Assembly: GCA_002900995.3 (NCBI GenBank)
Contig: CM035307.1
Location: forward strand, 3,658,001 to 3,722,000
Reading direction: 5' to 3'
Source of the DNA: Ganoderma boninense
Taxonomy: Eukaryota > Basidiomycota > Agaricomycetes > Polyporales > Polyporaceae
Length of the DNA stretch: 64,000 bases
Both the position numbers and the translations under genes were made by a program. The first letter of the stretch is position 1. Every line of letters starts with the position of its first letter. Under the pieces are notes generated by a model, which made no database searches, was not told where the DNA came from, and saw nothing but the letters and a program-made list of their open reading frames with translations. Positions 1 through 10,400 of this stretch are shown piece by piece.

Positions 1-2
1 CG

Positions 3-650
3 TTTTACCTCATGTATGGCTATGAACCTCAGTTCCATGTTCTAATATTATCTACCACGGTGCCTATGGCAGATGAACAAAGAGAGGAGTTGCGGCAGGC
101 AAGGGAGGATGCGACCTCAGCCTTAACCCTGGCAGCAGAGCGGATGAAGGAGTACTACGATCGCTATGTCTCTGCTGCTCCAGAGTTCAAGGAGGGTCAG
201 AAGGTGTGGCTCGACACAAGGAACTTCCGTGTCCCAGGAGTCTCTCGGAAGCTGGTGGACCGGTACGCTGGCCCGTACCCTGTCAAGCGCAAGGTGGGCA
301 ACTTGGCTTACGAGCTCAAGCTCCCCAAAGACATGGGGCTCCACCCGGTGTTCCATGTGACACTCCTACACCCGCACAAAGAAAGCCAACTTCCCGGTCG
401 GCATCCCCCTGAACCTGCAGCTCTTGAAGTGGAAGGAGAGGAAGAATACGAAGTAGAGGAAGTGTTAGAGTCGCGTCGGTATGGGCGGTGGAAGAAACTG
501 CAGTATCTTGTTCACTGGAAGGGCTGGGGCCCTGAACACGATAGCTGGGAAGACGTGTTGGATCTAGCAAATGCGCCAAAAGTGCTGCAAAAGTTTCATT
601 CGACACATCCCGACGCTCCTGGCCCTCTCAACAAGAAGACTCGATCGTGA
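3..650 (+). CDS. Chromovirus Pol C-terminus: integrase tail, GPY/F module and chromodomain (5' partial)
   Basis: The frame is open from the window edge to a TGA at 648-650. It starts in the late integrase core (a FYLMYG-type motif), then shows a helical linker rich in E, R and A, the GPY/F module (AGPYPVKRKVGNLAYELKLP) and a chromodomain with YEVEEVLESRR and the aromatic-cage stretch YLVHWKGWGPEHDSWED. Chromodomains of this class tether integrase to methylated histone tails and steer insertion. It ends 14 bp before the polypurine tract, as expected for Pol. The protein matches the equivalent part of copy B with many synonymous changes, so the two belong to related but separate subfamilies. 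Confidence 0.9.
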   Translation, partial: FYLMYGYEPQFHVLILSTTVPMADEQREELRQAREDATSALTLAAERMKEYYDRYVSAAPEFKEGQKVWLDTRNFRVPGVSRKLVDRYAGPYPVKRKVGNLAYELKLPKDMGLHPVFHVTLLHPHKESQLPGRHPPEPAALEVEGEEEYEVEEVLESRRYGRWKKLQYLVHWKGWGPEHDSWEDVLDLANAPKVLQKFHSTHPDAPGPLNKKTRS

Positions 651-676
651 GGACACGATCCTTAGGAGGGGGGTAT

Positions 677-1135
677 TGTCATGAACGGCACGCTCGGCGC
701 CTACCCGGCGTCTCTCTTTCCCTTTTCGGACTGTTTGCCTCCCGCGTCGTCCTTATTGTCCTCCGTTGTTTAGCAAACCTGTCCCTTGTTCTCGCAGTAC
801 AATAACTCCTGTTACCCATTGTTCCCGTCGTCATTGTACTACATACCATTGTTCTCCCACTGGTTCCCGTGTCCATAGTTACCTATTGTCCCCGGTTCCC
901 ATTGTCCGCTACATGTATATAAGGCCTGTACTTTGCTGCCTGGAGACCTCAGTTTCGACCTCTTGTCTCCAGGTAAGCCTCACTGTATTCTCGCTCGTTA
1001 GTTACTCGCTCAATACATCTTGTCTCCAGCCTGACTGTCAAGCCCTGCTCCACTCTCGCTGCACAAGTGCTCGTCGACGCCCTTGCTCGTCTCGTAAGCC
1101 TCCTCCCTGATCTTACTCGACAGCCAGTCGTAACA
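677..1135 (+). repeat. 3' LTR of copy A1 (459 bp)
   Basis: It is bounded by the inverted ends TGTCATGA and TCGTAACA and preceded by a polypurine tract. The same unit recurs at 6418-6877 (460 bp), and a diverged version lies at 5794-6263. U3 holds repeated ATTGT/ATTGTT words, then a TATA box. R plus U5 would run from about 951 to 1135. The edges follow from comparing the three LTRs. Confidence 0.9.
916..961 (+). promoter_or_regulatory. LTR core promoter: TATA box and predicted RNA start
   Basis: TATATAAGG lies at 916-924. The 11-mer AGTTTCGACCT at 951-961 starts about 35 bp downstream, where transcription should begin. This 11-mer is the exact reverse complement of the site just after the 5' LTR remnant at 1589-1599, which independently argues that RNA starts at or very near 951. 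The equivalent is at 6693-6703 in the A2 LTR and, with one C-to-T change, at 6082-6092 in the B LTR. Confidence 0.7.
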
Positions 1136-1586
1136 CTGCACAAGTGCTCGTTGACACCCTGTTGAAGTCGGTGCTGTAGCGCCCGCAGTTTTGATCGCAC
1201 CAAGTCCACAATCACACCGTACGTACATTGCAGTGTCCCCTACCTGGGGCATTTTTTGTTTCGTTAGCATAAGACATCTCATAGAGTTACAACATCGTAT
1301 TCATTAGAGACTCCAACTAGCTTATATCTGCATCCTGCTCTACTTTACACTGTACAGTCTGCAATTCTTGTTCTCTGGGTGCCATAACAGTGCCAGTAGC
1401 ACAGCGTTACATACTCTACCTAGCACGTGCTCCATGAGCTGTATCGATGCCTCTGTCAGGCTCTGTGTCCTTAGACTTTACAGAGCTTGACACAGGCCAT
1501 TGTGACGTCCTGAGACCCACTGCAGCCAACACACCCTTGCTCGTCTCGTAAGCCTCCCGGATCTTACTCGACAGCCAGTCGTAACA
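1136..1586 (+). repeat. 5' LTR remnant of copy B, split by an insertion
   Basis: Only the last roughly 80 bp of an LTR are present, in two pieces. 1136-1160 matches the LTR stretch that begins CTGCACAAGTGCTCGT. 1531-1586 matches the LTR end through TCGTAACA. The right-hand piece reads GCCTCCCGG, lacking the extra CCT of A-type LTRs, so it groups with the B LTR. The remnant abuts the A1 LTR end with no spacer, suggesting an LTR-LTR recombination or deletion. Confidence 0.65.
1161..1530. other. 370-bp insertion inside the LTR remnant, flanked by 7-bp repeats
   Basis: The 7-mer ACACCCT occurs at 1154-1160 and again at 1531-1537, and joining the two sides restores the LTR order seen in the other copies. 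The insert starts GTTGAAGTC and ends GCAGCCAAC, which gives only a weak GTTG...CAAC inverted end. I see no coding potential or recognisable family. It may be a small non-autonomous DNA transposon or a filler at a recombination junction. Confidence 0.5.
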
Positions 1587-1588
1587 TT

Positions 1589-1599
1589 AGGTCGAAACT
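1589..1599 (+). other. Self-priming primer-binding site
   Basis: AGGTCGAAACT begins 2 bp after the LTR end at 1586. It is not an obvious tRNA 3'-end complement, but it is the perfect reverse complement of AGTTTCGACCT at the predicted RNA start of the A-type LTRs. Tf1/sushi-type elements prime reverse transcription by folding the RNA 5' end back on such a site. Against the B LTR (AGTTTTGACCT) the pairing keeps a G-U wobble. Confidence 0.75.
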
Positions 1600-2074
1600 T
1601 CTACACGAGCACTGGTGTACTCTACCCACATTCTTTTTCTCTCGTACAGTACGCACTTAGATCCTCTGTGTTGGCCTAGCGTAGTACGCGCTCTAGTCAC
1701 ACCATCGGACGTGGTCTCAGCGCAACCTGAGGCTTGCCACTCTCAGTGGTACAGTATGCGGAAAGCTCCTAACACGAGACCCCGGTACTGACAGAAGTGG
1801 TCCGCCTCACGGCGTGGGAGGCTAGAGAAAGGCGGCAAAACAAAGCCAAGGCAGAACACCCTTGGGCCCGTGTCCCTTGGGCTAAGACACAGCAATAAGC
1901 TGAGGAGGCTGAGCAAACAGTGTTGGAGATCAAGCGGCTTGGTGAAAGGCTCGCCACGGCCACACTAGCCAAGGAGGAGGGTTTCTGATTCGAGCCGCAC
2001 TGGACGCTGCGCGTGCCGGCTCGAGCAGTAACAGTTGATTTGCAGTACTGCGTTCGTCCTTCGTATACGAAGTC
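1600..2074 (+). pseudogene. Leader and decayed gag remnant of copy B
   Basis: This is the interval where a chromovirus would carry its leader and gag, normally about 1 kb or more. Here it is under 500 bp, and the charged, gag-like frames are broken by stops near 1900 and 1987. I see no zinc knuckle. The gag gene is therefore deleted and degraded. Confidence 0.5.
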
Positions 2075-5000
2075 AACCATGATGGACAACACTTTCATAT
2101 CCCAGTACGACTTATCGGCAAGCAGCAGCACAAGGACATTGTTGCCATGGTAGATAGTGGAGCTACTACCAAGTTTTTGAGTAGACAATTCGTAGAACGG
2201 AATCAGGTCACCATGAGGAGGTTGGCCAAACCCATCCCACTGTATAACATCAATGGGACAGAGAACCGTGATGGAACGATCACGGAGGTAGCCGTGTTGG
2301 ACATGGCAATTGGAGACCACCGAGAGAAGGTGGTGTTTGTAGTCACAGACATTGGAGAAGAGGATGCTATCATTGGACTAGACTGGCTGCGCGAGCACAA
2401 CCCGGAGATAGACTGGGAACGTGGCTCGCTGCGCCTCTCGAGGCGTCCAGAGACGTGTTCGACTCACCAGAAGGCATCCGAACCTGTTGAGACCAAAGCG
2501 CCTGATACGGAGGTACAGCTTATGGCACGCAGCGGTCCTCAACGGGTAAGGAAGGCTAAGACGGTGGGAAGGATATGTACGGCCATGATGGTCGAGGAGG
2601 AGGAAGAGGAGGAGGTCAGGCCTCTACCACCAGGTTTTCTACCGGAATGGGATGGTACTGAGGAATCTTTTCTCGAGGCACTCGCTACTGGACAGACCCT
2701 TCGCAATGGCCCCAAACTCTTTGTTTTAGCAACGCACACGTATTCACAGCAGCTTGCAGAACAGGAGTATCAGAAGAAGGAGATCCGCCTGGTTGAGGAG
2801 ATCGTACCCAAGCAGTACCACGAATATCTTGAGGTCTTTTTGAAAGAGGCATCTGAATGCTTACCTAAGCATGGCCCCTACGATCACGCAATTGAACTCG
2901 TACCTGATGCAAAGATGTTCCATTCCAGAGTGTACCCCCTGTTGCCCAGTGAACAAACCGAGCTAGACAAGTTCCTTACCGAGAACTTGGCCAAAGGTTA
3001 CATCCAGGAGTCGAAGTTACTGATGTCCTCACCCTTCTTCTTCATCGAAAAGAAGGATGGCAGTCTACGTCCAGTACAGGACTATCGACGGCTGAACGAC
3101 ATCACCATTAAGAACCGTTACCCACTGCCATTGGTTTCGGACCTGATGGATCGACTCAAAAGGGCCAAGTACTTTACCAAGCTCGATATACGCTGGGGGT
3201 ACAACAACGTACGGATAAAGACTGGTAATGAATGGAAGGCAGCTTTTGTGACCAATCGAGGACTGTTTGAACCGAACGTCATGTTTTTTGGGCTAGCCAA
3301 CTCGCCTAGCACGTTCTCTGCACTCATGAACGACATCTTTAAGGACCTCATCGTACTCGGCAAGATAACCATCTACCTCGACGACATCCTCATCTTTACC
3401 AACGACCTCGAGGAGCATCGAACACTTGTACGTGAAGTCCTGAAGCGTCTAGCAGAGCACGACCTGTTTTGCAAACTGGAGAAGTGTGAGTTTGAACAGC
3501 CCAAGGTTGAATACCTCAGTGTCCTCATCTCAGAGACCCAGGTGGAGATGGACCCGGTGAAGGTCAAGGGTATCGCTGAATGGCCTGTCCCCCAGAATGC
3601 CTCAGACGTACGAAAGTTCTGTGGATTTGCGAACTTCTATCGGCGGTTCATAAAGGACTTCAGTGCAGTCTGCAAACCCCTCGACCGTCTCACTGGCAAG
3701 GCACCCTGGAAATGGGAAGCTGAGGAGCAGGCTGCCTTCGATGAGCTCAAACGACGCTTCGTAGAAAGCCCTGTCCTGCGAATGTATGATCCTAACCGTA
3801 GAACTCGCATCGAAGTCGACACCTCTGGCTATGCAACTGGTGGAGTCCTGTCTCAGGAAGCAGAGGATGGCAAATGGCACCCTGTAGCTTTCCACTCTGA
3901 GTCAATGAGTGATGCTGAACAGAACTATGAGATCTATGACAAGGAGATGTTGGCAATCATCCGAGCCCTGCAGGCCTGGCGTCACTACCTTGAAGGGCTG
4001 CCTAGTGTGTTCGAAATCCAGTCAGATCACAAGAACCTCGAATACTGGCGTACGGCGCAAAACCTCACACGCAGACAGGCACGATGGGCCCTGTACTTGT
4101 CACGGTTCGACTTTGTCATCTCACACAAGCCAGGAACCTCAAATGGTAGAGCGGATGCCCTGTTGAGACGGCCAGACCACCTGCACGGTGACACTGAAGA
4201 TAACCTCGGACGTACCATGCTGCAGCCAAGCCACTTCCAGGTCATGGCAGCAAAACGAGGTCACTTGTCAGTAGTTCCGGAGAAGGCATTGCTTCGACGT
4301 ATTTGGGAGTGTGGAGAACGCGAACAGGAGGTGGCGGATGCACTTGGCAAGCTCAACAGCCTAGGACCCGCTCGTCTACAGAATGACTTGGTGGACTGGA
4401 ACACGGAGCAAGGCCTACTTCTTTACCGTGGCCGCGTCTATGTCCCCAAGGATGACACACTACGAGCAGAGATTGTATGCATTCACCATGACCTCCCATC
4501 CGCTGGACACCCTGGACAGGCAAAGACACTGGAGCTCGTCTCATGCAACTACTGGTGGCTGAGCATGGGCAAGTTTGTCAAGCAGTATGTGGAGACCTGC
4601 GACACCTGTCACCATGGCAAGAACTCGCATGCAAAGCTGTACAGTCCTCTACAGCCCAACGGGATCCCGGACGGCCCTGGCCAGGTAGTAACCTGTGACT
4701 TCATCACCGGATTACAAGTGGTAGATGGATTCAATGCACTCCAGCTCATTGTTGATCGACATGGGAAGATGATCCATCTTATACCCTGCACCGAGGAGAT
4801 TGATGCTGAAGGAGCTGCAGACAACTTCATCCGAGAGTACTTCCATCTTCATGGTCTGCCGCGCAAGATAGTCTCTGACCGAGGACCACAGTTCTCGAGC
4901 AAGCTCTTCCGCACGATCCTCAAGGGACTTGGCATCAAGAGTGCAATGTCTACTGCCTATCATCCCCAGACAGACGGCCAATCCGAACGGTGGAACCAGG

Positions 5001-5767
5001 AGATTGAGGCGTACTTACGCATGTACTGCACACAACACCGCGATGATTGGGTCAAATAGATGCTAATAGCAGAGTTTGCCTTCAATTCACACTCGCACTC
5101 ATCGACAGGATATTCACCCTTCTACCTCATGTATGGCTTCGAACCCCAGTTCCACATCCTGATGTTGTCTACGGCAGTGCCCACAGCAGATGAACAACGT
5201 GAGGAGCTACGACGTGCATGAGAGGATGTAACTGCAGCACTGGCTCTAACAGCTGAGCGGATGAAGGAGTACTACGACCATTACGTACGAGATGCTCCAG
5301 AGTTCAAGGAGGGCCAGAATGTGTGGCTCGACACGAGGAACTTCCACATCCCTGGAGTATCAAGGAAGTTGGTTGACCGCTATGCAGGCCCTTACCCAGT
5401 CAAACGCAAAGTAGGCAACCTGGCATACGAACTCAAACTCCCGAAGGACCTCATGATGCACCCGGTATTCCATGTATCCTTGCTACTCCCACACAAAGAG
5501 AGCGAACTCCCTGGTCGACACCCACCTGAACCGACTCTCATCGAAGTAGAAGGAGAGGAGGAGTACGAAGTTGAAGCAGTACTAGAGTCCCGCCGCTATG
5601 GGCGGTGGAAGAAGCTGCAGTACCTCGTCCACTGGAAGGGATGGGGCCCCGAGCAAGACAGCTGGGAAGACGCAGCAGACCTGAGCAACGCACCGCTGGT
5701 AGTAAAGAAATTCCATTCGACACACCCAGAGGCCCCCGGTCCCCTCAACAAGAAGACTCGGTCATGA
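2075..5767 (+). pseudogene. Chromovirus pol (protease, RT, RNase H, integrase, chromodomain) with two in-frame stops
   Basis: One reading frame carries the aspartic protease active site VDSGATTKF (about 2150), reverse transcriptase with the YLDD box (near 3372), RNase H (near 3820-4180), the integrase HHCC zinc finger ending CDTC (near 4600), the D-D35-E core (CDF, SDRGPQ and SER) and the GPY/F module plus chromodomain (5380-5740). It is interrupted by TAG at 5057-5059 and TGA at 5219-5221, with the same frame continuing after each. The longest uninterrupted part with an ATG is 2147-5059. The two stops remove the integrase tail and chromodomain, so this copy should be dead even if transcribed. 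Confidence 0.92.
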
Positions 5768-5793
5768 GGGCACGACCCTTAGGAGGGGGGTAC

Positions 5794-6263
5794 TGTTACG
5801 AACACCCCATTTAGCGCCTACCTTAGCGCCCAGGTTTCCTTTCTCGATTAGTTTACGTCCAATGTCGTCCTCGTTGTCCTCCATAGCATTGTAAACCCCC
5901 CGCATTGTTTCCAAGTACAATAGCTCCTGTCTCCCCATTGTTCCCCTGTTGTTTCCCGTCGCTATTGTTCCCTACACCATTGTTCTCCCTTTCTGCTCCC
6001 GCGACCGTAGTTACCATTGTACTTCATTCCCATAGACCTGCACATGTATATAAGGACTGTAGCCTGCTACCTGGGGACTCTAGTTTTGACCTCTTGTCCC
6101 CAGGTGAGCTCCACTGTATTTCCCTTGTAGATACTTCACTCAATACACTCTTGTCCCCAGCCTGACTGTCGAGCCTTGCTCCGCTCTCGCTGCACAAGCG
6201 CTCGTCGACACCCTTGCTCATCTCGTAAGCCTCCCTGATCTTACTCAACAGCCAGTCGTAACA
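5794..6263 (+). repeat. 3' LTR of copy B (470 bp)
   Basis: Perfect 8-bp inverted ends, TGTTACGA and TCGTAACA, follow a polypurine tract at 5781-5790. The LTR contains ATTGT repeats in U3, a TATATAAGG box near 6048 and the R start near 6082. It has diverged clearly from the two A-type LTRs in the window. Confidence 0.92.
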
Positions 6264-6877
6264 GGGGCCCTGAACATAATAGCTCGGAAGACGTGTTGGA
6301 TCTAGCAAATGTGCCAAAAGTGCTGCAAAAGTTTCATTCAACACATCCTGACACTCCTAGCCCCCTCAACAAGAAGACTCGATCGTGAGGACACGATCCT
6401 TATTAGGAGGGGGGTATTGTCATGAACCGCACACTCGGCACCTACCCCAGCATCTCTCTTTCCCTTTTTGGACAGTTTGCCTCCTGCATTGTCCTTATTG
6501 TCCTCCATTGTTTAGCAAACTTGTCCCTTGTTCTCGAAGTACAATAACTCCTGTTACCCATTGTTCCTGTCATCATTGTACTATATACTATTGTTCTCCC
6601 ACTGGTTCCCATGTCCATAGTTACCTATTGTCCCCAGTTCCCATTGTCCGTTACATGTATATAAGGCCCATACTTTGCTACCTGGAGACCTCAGTTTCGA
6701 CCTCTTGTCTCCAGGTAAGCCTCGCTGTATTCTCGCTTGTTAGTTACTCACTCAATACATCTTGTCTGCAGCCTGACTGTTGAGCCCTGCTCCGCTCTCG
6801 CTGCACAAGTGCTCATCGATGCCCTTGCTCGTCTTGTAAGCCTCCTCCCTGATCTTACTCGACAGCCAGTCGTAACA
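6264..6877 (+). mobile_element. 3' stub of a third chromovirus copy (A2), insertion target of copy B
   Basis: The sequence resumes at GGGGCCCTGAAC, matching position 526 of copy A1, in mid-chromodomain. The remaining chromodomain tail (to a TGA at about 6387) is open but has the aromatic-cage Trp changed to Ser (SSED for SWED). The polypurine tract at 6405-6414 and an A-type LTR at 6418-6877 follow. The first five bases after B, GGGGC, are the expected target duplication, but the partner copy left of B is gone. Confidence 0.85.
6418..6877 (+). repeat. 3' LTR of copy A2 (460 bp)
   Basis: The ends TGTCATGA and TCGTAACA and the length match the A1 LTR. It has the TATATAAGG box at about 6658 and AGTTTCGACCT at 6693-6703. 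It differs from A1 by scattered substitutions, many of them C/T or G/A. Confidence 0.9.
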
Positions 6878-7422
6878 CAAATATATTTCTGTCTTCAAAT
6901 GCAGCCTCCAGAAGCATCAAAACCAGGTGTGTCTGCCCTTGAGCCTCGCTGCCAGCCTTTCTCCACTCTAAGCATTCATGTTTGGTGGTGGCCTCCTTCC
7001 GTATAAGTGTGCAGTAGGGCTAGGGTTTATTTGATCCCTCTGACCAAATTTGGTCTGGGGGACCAAATTGGACCAATTCAGTCATGACCCTTGGCATGGC
7101 GGGGCACCCCGGTGAATGACTGTACTACTAAAGTGGCAAGTAATTTGTATCAACCATATTTCCTAAGGTTGTGGTTATGTGTCTGGTCAGGTGATTCTTG
7201 GCTCTCTAGTATAAATTGTTATGATATTAAGGACTTCACCACTATAAGTATGACAATATAAGCTGTTATGCAAGCAAGTATCCCTCAGTGTTTTATAGCC
7301 TGTCACATGCAGGCTCTCAGCAAAGTAGATGTTCACTTTTAAACAACTTGGTTTAAAGCCAGTCATTGCCAGTAAGTAAACCATAAGCAATAGTAACAAG
7401 CTCCTAGAGGATAGAAAGGCAT
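6878..7422. other. Intergenic between retroelement and URB1 3' end
   Basis: No gene is visible. The stretch is AT-richer than the genes. It contains a 14-bp perfect palindrome, GACCAAATTTGGTC, near 7042, followed closely by a partial repeat of the same words (GACCAAATTGGACC). It probably holds the URB1 3' UTR and terminator near its right end. Confidence 0.5.
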
Positions 7423-10400
7423 CTAAACTTCAACTACAAGGTGTGCTAACATCTCTCTTCGTTCCCATTCTCCCACTTCACTCCACTCAGCATTAGCAAC
7501 AGCACGCCATATTAAAAGCCTACTTGACAACTCATCCCACTCCACTACTTTGTTAGAAAATGTCATAGAGGTTCTCCAAAGGCCCTCTACACAGTCACCC
7601 CATTGCCAAAGAGAAACTGGCGAAGGAATGGAGAAAAGATGTCGAGAGTGATGCAATAGTACCGGAAGATCATCCTCATTCCTTGGAGAGATGGAAGGTG
7701 AAGGACATAGTAAAATAGGAACCAACATGTTTGCTTCCATCCTGGTCAGCCAAGTGGCACAAGAATGTAGAAGAATCGGCATCTGGGTGGTTGGCGGACT
7801 GAGGAGGGAGAGTCGAAGGATGATGGGGATTGCAATCATGGAAACAGCCTGTGTGCATGCTTCATAATATGTTAGCACGAGTACCAAATATGAGCAGTGG
7901 GATTTGATTGAACACACTAGAATGATGGAGGATTTTCTGGATGCAGCGACCAAGAGCTATGCGCCATTCACCATTCGTTGCAGCTTCCATCTTGATTGCA
8001 TCCACAATGGTAAGGATATTTGAAAGTATCCGGACCCACCCAATCGCCTCCTCGCTGGACATGGTCTCCAGCTGCATCTCTATCCACGGCAAGAGAGCAT
8101 GCCTGAGGATTAGTGATGTAGTCGCACGAGCATTGCAAGTGACATTTGCTAGAACCTTGAAAAAAGTCAAAGGCGAACCAACAAACAGTTCAAGGAGTTG
8201 TCATACCTCTAGTACACTCCGTCGTAGGATCCGGTCACATTCTTCACTCTGGAAGAGACTCGCTAAAAGATCCCAGGTGTGTCGGCGCTTCATGGTTCGC
8301 CACTCTTCATTCCCGACGATGCCGTCGCTAAGGAACCTCACTATCCATGCACGTTCCTTTTTCCAGTCATCTGACGAACTGTACAGCATACCATACAGCA
8401 TAGGCACATCAGATGCGTCCAGCGTTGGACGCTGCAACAGGAACCGTGCAGTGAGTGGATAGCTAAAGTTCGAGGGATAGAAGATGCCACGAAGAGCATG
8501 GGCAAGGAGGAGAGTGGTGAACACAGGAAGTCTTGGTGCTTCGTTGCAAGATACGGTTGGCAACACATTTTTGAGCAGGTTGAAAATGTGGAGGACATGC
8601 TGCTTTTCTTGGACGTCTGCAGCCTAATTTGATGGTGTAAGAGAATGCACATGTGTGAGGACCACATACGGACCTCGAGCGTCCTGCAAAGGGAGGCTAT
8701 TTGTCCCCAAGCTATCTCTCGCAGTTGGGGGTCCTTCGCCGACAACGACCGGAGAAGAAGACTTGCAACGTTCGTGCGGAAGAACTGTACCCAAACCACA
8801 GCAGAAGTAGGCGCCTCTTCGGTCTGGGAAAGGAGCAAGAGTATGAAGACCGGGTCATAGAGTGGACCGCTTGAAAGCCGAGTTCCGTCAGCATCTGAGG
8901 AGAACATCTTCCGGTCTGGGAATTCAAGACAAGTCTTCAGTACGCGGGTGGGGTCCAAGCTCAGGAGGGCTTCCAACGCATTGCCTGAAGTGATGTCCCA
9001 AGAGGATGACCATTGGCTGAGCAGCGAAGCAACAGACAGCCTCCGCGTAGTCTCGAAGAGCTGGAAAATAGAGAGTATCTTTTGGTCAGAAGCCTCGAGG
9101 GATCCCCCATATATTCTACGCAATGGCCCGATATGGCTCGGCTGACAGGTGTTACCCGGGTATAGGCGAAAAAGGATATCCAGAAAGCTGACGATGCTGT
9201 CGCGAGATGATGTGCTAGCTGACGTTGTAGAGGCACCATATTGATAGAACCTGGCATGTTGAACTACAGTTTGAAGAAGCCTATTCACGGTGACAGGCTA
9301 CATTGAAATTAGGCACTGGGATCCTGCACGAGAGAAAACGTACAAACCTTGAAAGGCGTAGAGGACGCCAGTAAGCACGCAAATTGCATGGCATCGGCCC
9401 TGGATAGCTGGTCCTGAATGATAGCGAGAATGACAGGCTCGGCCAAATGGCTCTTCGAGCGGATTTTGGCCCGTATTAGCGAAGCTAGGGATTTAGTATC
9501 AGCAACGGAAGCACAATCTTAAATTCATTGAGAGAGGCATACCCATACTCGACAACATACTCTGATCCTCATCAGTTGAAGGTGCGCCTTGTGCGAAGTG
9601 TCGGACGGCCCATCGCAGTCCAATGTCAAGCAGCCCTTCTGCAAGGGGAATAGCTTCCACGCCAACAGCTGATTGTAGTGCTTTCCCGACTGACAAGGAA
9701 TGCGGCAAGAGTGTGTCCACAGTAAGTGTTGAAAACTCTTCGTCGAGCGATTTCAGGTACTTCGGGCTGCGGTGTGGAGACGACGCTATGGCAGAGACAA
9801 GGCAGACCACGGCCATCGCGCAAATTCGACCAGAACGACGAGCTTCCTTGACGACCTTCGCAAGGCGAGAGAAGTGATTGTCGACAACTTCTCCCAAGGA
9901 ATCTACTGGGCGTCTTGAATCGCAAAACGCAAAGATAAGGCGGACAAGATAGTCGGTGGGGCTGGTCTTCGCCGCTGGAGACACTAGCCATTCCACCACC
10001 TTGGATCTTGAGGCGTGATCCCGGTACAGCAAATTCGTCACTATCTCCACCGAAGCGTCTGATAGACTTGCACCGTCCAGCAATGACGAGACAGAAAGCG
10101 GTGGCATTGGTTGGAGGCGGAGAGACCAGCGTTTGCCCGCAGAGGATACAAGAGATGCAAGAGATGCAATGTTTCGCTCAGGGAAAGAATGCTCGGGAAG
10201 GTAGCCATCATGACAAAGAGGAATATATCCTCGCGTTCCAGAGGCAATGAGCGATACAAGGTGGGGAGAATGTGGTACCAGCGAATGCAGGCGGCACAGA
10301 AGGGGGAGCGCCCGGGTTGTTGCCTCTGGTTCATGGCTGAAAATGCTCGCAGTGACCTCGAGGACGGATGCAATGATGTCTTGGGCCACAGTTGAACTGG

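Larger units (their letters stand above)
1..1135 (+). mobile_element. 3' end of a Ty3/gypsy chromovirus (copy A1)
   Basis: This is the tail of an LTR retrotransposon cut off by the left window edge. It holds the end of the integrase, a chromodomain, a polypurine tract (AGGAGGGGGG at 664-673) and a complete 3' LTR (677-1135). The LTR begins TGTCATGA and ends TCGTAACA. Integrase followed by GPY/F module and chromodomain is the hallmark of chromoviruses. The coding part is open and looks less decayed than the central copy B, but its 5' part is outside the window, so its status cannot be judged. Confidence 0.93.
1136..6263 (+). mobile_element. Near-complete, inactive chromovirus (copy B)
   Basis: A 5' LTR remnant is followed by a primer site, a decayed gag stretch, a long pol frame, a polypurine tract (5781-5790) and a full 3' LTR (5794-6263). 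It cannot be autonomous: most of the 5' LTR including U3 is missing, gag is reduced to a few hundred bases with stops, and pol has two in-frame stops. Directly after its 3' LTR the sequence resumes in the middle of an A-type chromodomain. This shows B is inserted in another copy, although the matching left flank has been lost. Confidence 0.88.

Noticed and set aside
1587..1610. Classical tRNA primer-binding site
   Set aside because: The bases after the LTR do not resemble the usual tRNA-complement TGG start. The self-complementarity to the LTR R start is a better explanation.
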